From Trichostrongylus colubriformis (lineage: Eukaryota > Nematoda > Chromadorea > Rhabditida > Trichostrongylidae): DNA of 64,000 nt. A program made the translations under genes and the position numbers. Positions 56,001 through 64,000 of the stretch are shown here, piece by piece. The stretch lies in assembly GCA_963978905.1 (NCBI GenBank), contig OZ022261.1:35758102-35822101 (forward strand), in the 5' to 3' direction. The notes below the pieces were generated by a model. The model had not been told where the DNA came from and searched no databases. It worked only from the letters and a program-made list of their open reading frames with translations. Positions within the stretch are counted from its first letter, which is position 1. Each line of letters opens with the position of its first letter.

Positions 56001-57582
56001 GCCGCCTGCACCGTAGAGTATGAATGCGGCATAAGTGGCTCATAAGGGACCCACACTCCATCCTTCATCTATTAGAGGAGGCCTATAAAGTTATGGTGAG
56101 CTTTTCTGGAACGGTTTTATGTCTTATAGAGGCTCATGCATGAAACAGAAAACCATTGTCAAATTGCAATTTTCATCCTTTTTTGTTCATGTATTGCGAA
56201 CTACTGCAAATCTCCCAATCTCATAATATCTCTCTCTTTTTATACCACATAATTAATCTGCCAGGGTACTCCTATTACCAGTTTTTTGTGTATTTGACGG
56301 GATCGGTTGGCCTGCGTTCATAACGTAAGAACTGAGCATTTTCCAGCGAAGTGTGTGTAACGTTCATGCCTGGGAGTCGAACTACCCTAGCGAACAAGTT
56401 CCCGTCTGAAGGAAATTCTGTCGAAATTCGAAAATTTGGCGATCACTGATATTACTACCATGGTCTAGAACACATACCGAAAGGAGGCTGCTGGCCTATG
56501 TCGGGGAATATGGGCCATTTTTGCCACTACATGGTGTTGCTAGCTGCAGTACACGTGGACGATGTCCATTCTGTAAATGTACCATAGGATATTATCGGAG
56601 CTGTTCGATTGTGCAAGTAAAAAAGTGACTATGAAAAGAAAGGTGACCTCACCCCACTACCTCGAAGTTAGGTCAAAATCTCAGTGCGGATAATAGCTTG
56701 TCTCCAAAGCTCATTGGGCCTCCTGAACACCAACGTCACACTAGTTTTGCACGGAAATGCCCGGCTCACATGGTAGGGATGGCGGAGGACCCGGCATATT
56801 ATTCACTGAAACCTTCCCGGGTCAGTTTCGTGTGATAGAAATGAGAGTTGCAGTCATTTTGATTGTGCCAATAGGACAATGAATGTCCAAAACTGCAAAA
56901 CCTCTGCCGGCAGAGGAAGCCGAACCATAAACTGTTCCTGCAGCTCGAATGAGAGTAACCCCTCTGATCCATTCGGCTATCCTATCTCTGGAAATGCTTT
57001 GATCCGTGCATCCACTGATTTTTCCGTGCCCTTTTTAGCATTGCCATAGAGGGCCCCACATCTAAGATCCAGTTCGCATCAGTTTTCATGCAGGCTTGAA
57101 GTGAGTCCTCTGATAAACACATACTGAACGCCACAACTTGAAGGCACTGCAACAAACTGGTCAAACTTGCTTCCTTCAAGCAACATTTGTCACCCATTTT
57201 CGGTTCCCCAGATCCATCCACCCGAATTTCACACCGGTTTTTTGTTTCATGTATGTGACCCTACAAAATGCGATAATTAGCTCTAGAAAAGCTCACCATA
57301 TTCATGGGCCTTCCTTGTAAGTATGGGAATCTTCTTATTCAAATTCAGTGTATGTTTGCCCTTGACGCTAGCAATAAGTCATTATTTGTCCGTCGTCTAT
57401 CAGCGCCCTCATCCTTCCGCGGCAGGAACTGATTGCTTTTTCAGTTATCCCATTGAAATAAGAAATGTAAAGGCTTGAACAAATGATAAATCACTTTGTC
57501 AGGACAATATATATATTCCAGGTTGACGGTGTAGACGCGTCCGGGTTCGCCTACAGGAGGTCCGGAACGTTCTCGTGCCTAG
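50057..57582 (+). CDS. Secreted EGF-containing nematode protein (IRG-7-like), 8 exons seen, 3' end missing
   Basis: Extracellular protein. Exons: 50057-50126, 50258-50422, 51358-51448, 51528-51619, 51782-51918, 52459-52594, 54967-55106 and 57522-57582; phases match throughout (892 nt, 297 residues). Exon 1 is a signal peptide ([18 protein letters not shown]). Exon 2 has a furin-like RVKR followed by an EGF-type [10 protein letters not shown]. Later exons give [18 protein letters not shown], a beta-rich [25 protein letters not shown] module, [16 protein letters not shown], and [20 protein letters not shown] with [19 protein letters not shown]. The layout recalls the large nematode proteins related to C. 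elegans IRG-7 (EGF, vWA and C-type lectin parts). The vWA and lectin parts are not in view. The reading frame stays open in phase 1 at 57582; a mariner and a helicase repeat follow, so later exons may lie beyond the window. Confidence 0.75.
51000..51135. repeat. Palindromic MITE family D, partial copy
   Basis: GTAGTTGGCTCTGAAGCGAC and AGGACCCAATCAATACGGC with CGCATCGCGCCGCGCG form the two arms. It lies in the intron between EGF-gene exons 2 and 3. Confidence 0.45.
52707..52905. mobile_element. Palindromic MITE family D (clearest copy)
   Basis: Left end AGGACAGAATTTCGCACCGC, right end read inwards AGGACGAATTCCACACTGTG. Inner arms GTGCCGTATCTGGTTGGGTC and TGGCGCTCCCAGCTCGCACG are also related by inversion. 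About 200 bp with no coding capacity. At least eight diverged relatives occur in this window. It lies in the intron between EGF-gene exons 6 and 7. Confidence 0.65.
53270..53820 (+). repeat. Dispersed repeat, family A (copy 4)
   Basis: Contains ACCCGAGAAATGGGACCCCC, TTTTTCATTGGCATGTTGCC, GAGTGAGCTTCAAGCT and TCATCGGGAGGCGG in the order seen at 6290-6830. It lies in the long intron between EGF-gene exons 6 and 7. Confidence 0.75.
54065..54135 (+). repeat. tRNA-like segment adjoining a foldback
   Basis: GGCTTAGTGGTAGTGTCCCG resembles a tRNA A box (TGGCTTAGTGG) and lies immediately upstream of the foldback that starts at 54136. The anticodon stem does not pair and the B box is poor, so this is a tRNA-derived fragment and not a working tRNA. 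Confidence 0.4.
54136..54378. mobile_element. Foldback element with ~65-bp arms
   Basis: The left arm includes TTTGCATTTTATTTTTCGTC and TTCACTTCCGAACGTTT. The right arm carries GACGAAAAATAAAATGCAAA and AAACGTTCGGAAGTGAAAG, near-perfect inverse complements. The spacer is about 100 bp and AT-rich. Confidence 0.75.
54610..54790. repeat. Dispersed GC-rich repeat, family F (copy 2)
   Basis: GGCGGCAGGGCATGGCTGCG, CTCTGCGTCTCCGTTTATGC and GTGCCACTCTGCCTCGG are shared in opposite orientation with 55870-56045. It lies before EGF-gene exon 7. Confidence 0.6.
55870..56045. repeat. Dispersed GC-rich repeat, family F (copy 3)
   Basis: GGTGGCTGCGTTTATAGGCA, GGCAGAGTGGCACAGGGGAG and CACGCCCTGCCGCCTGCACC match the copies at 23830 and (inverted) 54610. 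It lies in the intron between EGF-gene exons 7 and 8. Confidence 0.6.
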
Positions 57583-57785
57583 GTGAGTTCTTTTATAAGT
57601 ACCGCGCTCATAACTGATTGCTGAATCGCAGCAACAGTTGCTTGATATCCTGAATTGCTGAGGACACCATCGCTTGAGACTCCAATGTACCTGTCCGCCT
57701 GGGTCCTCAATGAATTCGTTCCCTCGAGTTAATTTGTCAGCAAGTTCCAATATGTTGACTCTCTTGCGTTCTGGGGTATGTATTA

Positions 57786-59029
57786 GGTTGTCGGAAAGTT
57801 CTTTCGTTTTTTCTGAACGTATTTTTTCCCTCCCAAATTACTTTCTGGAAATTTCTTCTGTGAGTATACATGTAATACAAGTTCACACGTGTCTATGGGT
57901 ACTATTGTCTTCCATCTCCCGGAAAATCTTTTTCGGCAAAATGGATCTATCAAAGGAGTACTTTCGTGGTCTTCTACTTTATGATTTCAAATGTGGCATA
58001 TCAGCAACCGAATCCAGTCGTCGTATCAACGTCGCATTTGGGGAGGATACAGTGTCTGAACGTGTGGCACAACTTTGGTTCAAACGCTTCCGAGAAGGCA
58101 ACTACAACATCAAAGATTCTGACCGGTCAGACGCCCATCGGGAGTGGATAACGAACGATTACGCGATCTGGTGGAATCGAATCCACGCCAAACTACACGT
58201 GAATTGGCAGAAGACTTTGTTGTTCACTTTAGCACTGTCGCCGATCACCTACATCAATTGGGTAAGGTAAACAAGTTGACTCAGTGGGTACCCCACGATC
58301 TCACGGAGTGTGACCGCCAACGACGGGCTGAGGTGGCATCTCAGTTGCTCTCTTACAAACGCACGGATGGCTGAAGTCCGTCGTTACAGGGGATGAGAAG
58401 TGGTGTCTGTACTTCAACAAGAAGCGGGCTAGAGTGTGGATTGACAAGGGCGAGCAGCCTGAGACGCAGCCGAAGCCAGACATCCACACGCTGAAGGTTA
58501 TGCTTTGCATCTGGTGGGATTGCAAGGGAATCATCCACTACGAGCTGCTGCCTCGCAACACCACATTAACAGCAGACCTGTACTGTCAGCAGCTGGATAG
58601 ATTGGCCGCGAAAATCGCTGAGCAGCGTCCGAAACATGGCACGGTTCGTTTTCTACACGACAATGCTCGCCTACATATTGCAAAAAGGACTCGTCAGAAA
58701 ATTCTCGAGCTTGGTTGGGAAGTGCTGCCCCATCCACCTTATAGCCCTGATCTTGCTCCATCGGATTATCATCTCTTCCGTTCCCTAGCTTACGCCATCC
58801 AAGGAAAAACGTTCGATAATGAAGGTGACATGGAACGGTGGTTGTGCAACTTCTTCAAATCAAAGCCAGATCAATACTACGCGGATGGCATAGAAAGTTT
58901 GCCTGAAAGGTGGCGAAGAGTGGTAGAGCAAGATGGTGATTACCTTGTTTTTTTAGTGTGCTCTGTGTTTTGTAATAAAGTGTTAAAATGAATTGCTTCA
59001 AAAAAAACGAAAGAACTTTCCCGACAACC
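57786..59029 (+). mobile_element. Near full-length mariner transposon (1.24 kb)
   Basis: The terminal inverted repeats start GGTTGTCGGAAAGTTCTTTC on the left and GGTTGTCGGGAAAGTTCTTT on the right (read inwards), with TA at each flank. The length is normal for mariner. The TIRs differ from those of the element at 12857, so the two belong to different families. It lies about 200 bp after EGF-gene exon 8, in the same direction as that gene. Confidence 0.93.
57941..58991 (+). pseudogene. Mariner transposase, two frameshifts
   Basis: DNA transposase of the Tc1/mariner superfamily. The N-terminal helix-turn-helix part runs from MDLSKEYFRGLLLYDFKCG. A first frame break falls near 58135 (after DSDRS; the adjacent frame continues with NERLRDLVESNPRQTTREL) and a second near 58370 (after SYKRTDG). 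The catalytic triad is still visible: TGDEKW (in the shifted frame), FLHDNARLHIA and YSPDLAPSDYHLF, with 34 residues between the last two aspartates, i.e. DD34D. About 345 residues in all, normal for mariner. As read, the copy would not make a complete enzyme. Confidence 0.9.
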
Positions 59030-59323
59030 TAATAGATTTACGTCGTGGGCCCAGCGGAGTATCGACCTTCTTATAACATAGCCTCTGGCGATCGCTCGGA
59101 ACAAACCAATTAACTCATCTTTTATCCATATCTGTCATCAATATCGGAACGAGAATAAGGCATCGTAGGACCATACGATTCACATATCGGAAATAATTAA
59201 GACACCAAGTACTAACACACAGAATACAGGAACAAAGAGAATGGATCGCTCGGAGAGCCGAGAGACGTTGGACACATGGCGCGAACACGGTCGGACAGAC
59301 GCCGTGGCCAGGGTCGCCGAGGG

Positions 59324-59575
59324 TTCGGTCCGGGGAGTCCGTTTCGAGTCGCCAGTCTTCGGGATCCCTCCGTCTTGTTGTTAAGTCCTCGCACCCTTCC
59401 CTTTTGTACCATTCCCATCGTTATCTGAAGTGTTGAGCGGAGAAACGTCCGAGACATAAACAAAGGGTACCATGCCATTACGCTCACTCATGCCCTTACA
59501 TAATCCCTGTTTTGAATTTCGTGCGGTCCATCCCTTTACATCTTCCCCTTTATGCGAAGTCCGACCTCGGACTTA
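59324..59575. repeat. Direct repeat R1, left copy
   Basis: Begins TTCGGTCCGGGGAGTCCG and continues through CGCCAGTCTTCGGGATCCC, CGTCTTGTTGTTAAG and ACGTCCGAGACATAAACAAA to GGGTACCATGCCATTA. The same order recurs at 63756-64000. The copies differ by point changes and small indels. It lies just beyond the 3' end of the helicase frame. A small hairpin AAGTCCGA..TCGGACTT closes it near 59557-59574. Confidence 0.8.
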
Positions 59576-62500
59576 CATTCAGAGGTGTGGGATGAAACGG
59601 CGCGACAAGAACTCTATTTCCGCTAGACGTGATTGTCTTGACAGCAGGATAGTGGAGTGCCGTAAGGTTGATGATTGTAGGTGGGGTAGTGCACCGAGGA
59701 ATTATGCCGTCCCGGGGGCGGGAGAGCGCTACGTTGAGCCGCCTAGGGTCAGCGGAGAAGGTAAGGGTTTTGGCGCTGAGGTCAGTGCGCGTGGTGCACA
59801 AGATAACAACGGACCCTGCGCGCTATCGAGTTTACAACCCTGACTTTTGTATTGGAAACGACGGATTCACCGAGATGCGATTGGTCGCGTTACAGGCAGA
59901 TGACCATAATGTCCTGTTGCTCGTGGTGGATCGCTGGGACTCCCCGAGCACGTTAATAAATGTTATAGGGATCTTGGGTTTAGGCATGGGCACCTTACTC
60001 AAGACGTCGAGTCTTTGCTCGACGGGGTTTCCGCATACAAGTTCGTTGTTGTAGAAAATGCGGGGGGTGAGATCCATCATGCGTGCGTGCGGTCTGTACA
60101 CGGTGCTAACTTTAGAGGTAGTTCGTTGCCTATACGCTTCGCAATGACGAGGACTGATTGCGAGCTCAAGGATGCGGCTAACGGTGGCTTTGTGGTCCCG
60201 ATGTAAGGGAGTAATTGGTTGGTATCGCCGACAAGGGTATAGGTAGCGTCCAGGAAGCGTGAGAACAGGCTCATGTAGGTGGCCTCTGGTATCATTGAAG
60301 CCTCGTCAGGGAGGACGGTGTCCCAGGCGTGGGAGGCGCGGCGCTCTAGACCGTATTTCACTGCGAAGATGAACGCAGAGGAAATGGTGCAAATGAAGAA
60401 ATTCATTGGTAAGGATTTTGGCGCGTTTCGAAGCAGCCTTCTCGAGAAGTGGTATTGTCTTATGCTCGGTACCATGAGATCATATTCAGTGCCGGTGAAG
60501 ACCAATTCGCGCAAGTGGCGTCGTTTCTCCGCGAAGTTGGTGAAAACATGCATGGTGATCTCAAAGAGGAGCTCCGCTTGAGTGGTCGGCAGGCGTTCCA
60601 TCAGAGAGGGCATGTCGAAGGGTTCTGATCGAATGGTGTCCCGTGCGAGCGTTTCGCTGGCGTAGCGAACGGGACGCACGTCGGGCATGTTGAGTTGTGC
60701 GAGCTTGGAACAGATCACGTCCAGTGCACTATTTCGAACCGCTGCAATGAGTACCGTTTTGCCCTTTGTAACATATTCCGCGGCAATGAGTGCGGTACAC
60801 AGGGATTTACCAGTACCGTAGGTACTGCCAATGATGAGGACTGGAAGATCCTTGTGGAACCAGTTCATGGTATTGACTTGGTGGTGGTTAAACACCACGG
60901 GCTCACCGGATGTGCTGGCGGTTATCTCCTCCCGGTTGAGTGTGTGGCGGAACGGAGGAACCTCAGTCGCTGGCGAGGATTGCCCTAGCGGCAGATCAAG
61001 CCAGACAACTGGGGATAAACAGGCTGTGGAGGTTCTTGCTTTGAGTTGCCACGCGGGACTTCACCTGGTAGACCAGACTTCAAACTTGGGTAATTAAACA
61101 TTATTTTATGTTAACATAAGTCTTGATACGACACGAATGATGATCGATTAAATGGTCTATGAGGTTCGAAAAATCATAAGGAAGTGAGGCAAAAGGTGGG
61201 CACATCAAAGTCATTCATCTGCGGATATGGTAAGATAGGTATAAATGCTACCGTAACGGATGGAGGGACGTCTGACCGTCTTAGGCGAAAGTCGAAGTTG
61301 ATGAAAGCTGAGGAGTTGGGGTCAAGGCCGAAGCCTTCGTTGTTTTTAGATGGTACCTTTGATATGGTGCGCGAGCACAAAGAATCTCAGTGTGAGTCAC
61401 CGCAAGGAGCCTATCGATTGAGTTAACGAGCAACTACAGAGATGAGTCATGTGAGTAGAAAGGAAAAGTGAAAGTGAAGCAAGCAAGCGACTCGGCCCTA
61501 TTAATGCAGAGGAAAAGAAGGCGGTCCAAGTTGGTATTTGATGAAGCTTGTGATAAGTTCAATGCTGAAAGTTCTAGCAAGAGATCAGCCATTAGATAAG
61601 GTTAACTGTGGTTACAGAAATGAGTCATCTAATTTGAGAGTACGGTGAAGGTACATTGATGGGGATGACAGGTCACACTATGGGGGTATTGGTGACAGAG
61701 GCACATAATGAGGTGCCCTCCAACGTGGCGACTGGATCAGCCCGATCTTCAGCGCTGCGGAGGGATGTGCTAGCGCCATGAGGTTGTGCCGAGCATGCGG
61801 GATGTAGAGCCGAAAGCGCAATGTATACCGTTGATGGAGTTGAGCCGTTACGGCTATGCTGTCTACTGTTTGCGTCGCGTTAGTGATGCGGGCGCGCAGC
61901 GCGTCGGTCTGGCAAGCACCTTCGACGAACTGGCGGACACCAGCCAGATTCACGGACCAAGGAAATCGCGAATTCAACCATGGTTTGGTGAGCGTTTATG
62001 TCAGGAGTGGTCCATATGGCTGGGTGAGTGGTATGGTCGGCCGCCTCTACATGGAAACGAGGAGGCCACAACCGATACAAATATTCGTCCAAGAGGCGCT
62101 CATTTGCGTTGCCCTGCGCCGACCCCGTGATTTGACGACTTGATGCGCTCCGCGAATTCTCGGGTAAACTCCGTTGGACCATGTTCACACTCTCTGAGTT
62201 GTTGACGGGCAAGGCTGCGAAAATGAGGGGAATCGAAATGATTGCGCAGTTAGTAAACAATTTTGTGATAATGGTTTTTGTCGCCGTCTGGCAATTCGTA
62301 CACTATGTCTCAGGCTTCGCCATCCATGAAACTCACTAAAGTATTAGTTTTCAGTTGGTCGGGTAAGGGTGGGTTGACTATTCTCACCATGTCCTCGAAG
62401 CAACGTAGTCAAGCCTCGGAATCCTGGCCGTCCGCACTTGAGAATGGTCTCATGGTTCGGGTGCGATCTGCCCGAAGTCCAGGACGCTAACATAAGTGAA

Positions 62501-62960
62501 TTCAGAGTGTACGGGTGGCATACTTCTGTACTGGCCCAACGAGGCAGCTGTCTCGGCAGCCAACGTTAATTGTTGTACCGAAGGGAGACTTGCTTGCTGG
62601 AGTGTTGCGGGCTCCGGAGGTGATGAGATGTCTCTTGATCCTGCGGTTTGTGATCTGGTTGCTAGAGGAGTCGTTGTAGTAGGCGCGCGAAGTGAGTGTC
62701 AGCGAAGAGTAATGGTACGCTGCGGATGGTGGTTGCTCCTCATATGACATTTACATGAGTTCGTCTGTTATCGCGCGGGACATCGAACGTCTGCTTGCTT
62801 TGTGTTGAGGGAACCCATTCGCGAGGCACAAAGAGCATCTGATAAAGACCGGGCGCTGAGGGTGTGTTTGAATTCTTGAGCGGAGAAAGGCTCAGCTGAG
62901 GGGAAGTGTTTGATGGTTCGCGCTTCAACAAAGCGGCAAAAAGTGTGAGAAATGTCATTG
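59550..62960 (-). pseudogene. Decayed UPF1-like superfamily 1 helicase (AAA_11/AAA_12 type)
   Basis: ATP-dependent SF1B-type helicase. In 60898-60077: Walker A GSTYGTGKS, motif Ia TVLIAAVRNSALDV, Walker B VLPDEASMIPEAT, motif III LVGDTNQLLPYI. The RNA/DNA-binding part continues in another frame (60101-59832: RMMDLTPRIFYNNELV) after a frameshift near 60120. Motif VI, DPRRLNVALSRPRDG (about 59750-59710), is in that same frame beyond two stops. Upstream frames at 62260-61880, 61977-61678 and 61380-61174 (WPPRFHVEAADHTTHPAIW, FVEGACQTDALRARI, NSSAFINFDFRLRRSD) look like an N-terminal region of the same protein, also broken. The start is unknown. It lies between two direct repeats. Nematode genomes carry many such helicase copies, which supports a repetitive origin. 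Confidence 0.82.
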
Positions 62961-63528
62961 AGAATTAGAATGAGTGGAGTGCTCTCTGGGAATGTAAGAA
63001 AAGAGAGAAGGGCATGGGTGGAGGAGTGTACTGGTGAGCTAGCCTTCTCTTAAAAAAGAACCGGTGGATGAGAATTCAAAACTGACGAATGGCTGGAGAG
63101 CCAGGAAATAAAGTAGGGTATGAGTACCGCTTAAAGAGTGGCGGTCGTGCCTATCGGTGCTTAGCGGTTACAACAGCGAAATAAGAGTTGAACGTGGGGT
63201 GCTCACAGGATACGATAACACATAGGTAATGAGGGCGTGCTACGTGACGGTTATGCACTGGGCGCATCGATTCCAGGCGTGACCTGTTTTGCTGAGACTT
63301 CATAGGTATAAGGGTATAGAGCCTGGTTCCAAATGGCAACAGGGATTCGAACAGCTGTTTGATTTTGCCGGCACGTTACTGCTTCTGGGTGTAGAGTATC
63401 AGGAATGGAGCTCCATGTACATCGCTTTCCGAACTTCCTACCTGCAACGTCACGAAGCATCATCTACTAGGGCAGTGAAGTGGATAAGCGGACGGTGCGT
63501 CTTTTCAGAAGGAACCCCCTCCCTCCCG

Positions 63529-63611
63529 GTCGGACAGCGGACCTGAGCCTGAGGGGGGGGGGGAGGAAATAGATTCCCTTATTCCCTTCAGGCACAGGTC
63601 CGCTGTCCGAC
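63529..63611. other. Strong hairpin with 24-bp arms
   Basis: GTCGGACAGCGGACCTGAGC (63529 onward, 24 bp to 63552) faces its inverse complement ending GGTCCGCTGTCCGAC at 63611, with 23 of 24 pairs. The 35-base loop starts with a G-run (about 63553-63563). It sits 145 bp before the right direct repeat R1. Confidence 0.8.
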
Positions 63612-63755
63612 CACTACTGCCCTCACCCGAGACTTGAGCCGGTCATCCCTCTAAGGAAAGGAACTACCACTACGAGAACTACGGTCCCTGAAAATGGGAA
63701 TCGCGGCTCTAATAGGAGACCGCACTCGCTGCTACTAATTACGTCACGGGCCCAA

Positions 63756-64000
63756 TTCGGTCCGGGGAGTCCGTGTCAAGTCGCCAGTCTTCGGGATCCC
63801 TTCGTCTTGTTGTTGAGCCCTCACGTTTTTCCCTTTTATATCCTTTTCATCGTTATCGAGTCGTCTTCATCTGAAAAAGTTGAGCGGATAAACGTCCGAG
63901 ACATAAACAAAGGGTACCATGCCATTAAGCTGACTCATCCTTACGAACACCCATTTTGAATTTTGTATCCACCCCTTCACAGTAGCCCTTTGCCGAATTT
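63756..64000. repeat. Direct repeat R1, right copy (runs to window end)
   Basis: Same order of landmarks as at 59324: TTCGGTCCGGGGAGTCCG, CGCCAGTCTTCGGGATCCC, CGTCCGAGACATAAACAAAG and GGGTACCATGCCATTAAG. Same orientation, offset 4432 bp. It is cut by the end of the window, so whether another helicase copy follows is unknown. Confidence 0.8.

Noticed and set aside
59668..60581. Plus-strand open frames of 100-128 codons
   Set aside because: They are shadows of the minus-strand helicase, which has clear motifs I to VI.
59324..64000. Interpretation as an LTR retrotransposon
   Set aside because: No gag, protease, RT, RNase H, integrase, primer-binding site or polypurine tract is visible between the direct repeats.

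Overview
The window is nuclear DNA from a nematode. The intron style (GTAAGT/GTGAGT donors, short TTTCAG-like acceptors), RTE-type LINE and mariner insertions, many short palindromic elements and intron-rich, repeat-swollen genes suggest a parasitic strongylid (hookworm-like, clade V). That species-level guess is inference only. There are no bacterial-type operons, CRISPR arrays or rRNA genes.

Layout. 1-3.97 kb: no gene recognised, one palindromic MITE. 3.98-9.00 kb (+): a complete nine-exon ERGIC1 orthologue, rebuilt exon by exon to 287 residues. 11.24-16.85 kb (+): a nine-exon coiled-coil gene of the CCDC149 family, 360 residues as modelled, with a deleted mariner in intron 2. 16.95-44.41 kb (-): a giant secreted multi-Kazal protein gene, about 30 exons and 18 Kazal domains. 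Its stop codon lies 103 bp from the CCDC149 stop (tail to tail). Its introns hold an RTE LINE, a short TIR transposon, foldback elements and several MITE families. 44.4-50.06 kb: divergent intergenic region with one orphan candidate exon. 50.06 kb onward (+): a secreted EGF-containing nematode protein, possibly IRG-7-like, with eight consecutive exons up to 57.58 kb and the 3' part not found. 57.79-59.03 kb: an almost full-length mariner. 59.3-64.0 kb: a decayed UPF1-like superfamily 1 helicase on the minus strand, lying between two direct copies of a ~240-bp repeat. This is the best candidate for an under-described mobile unit.

The host genes have unrelated roles: an early secretory pathway cargo/structural protein, a coiled-coil protein, an extracellular protease-inhibitor array and an extracellular EGF protein. 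Exon models rest on splice-site reading with reading-frame phase checked across every junction. All homology calls are from recognised motifs, not database searches.
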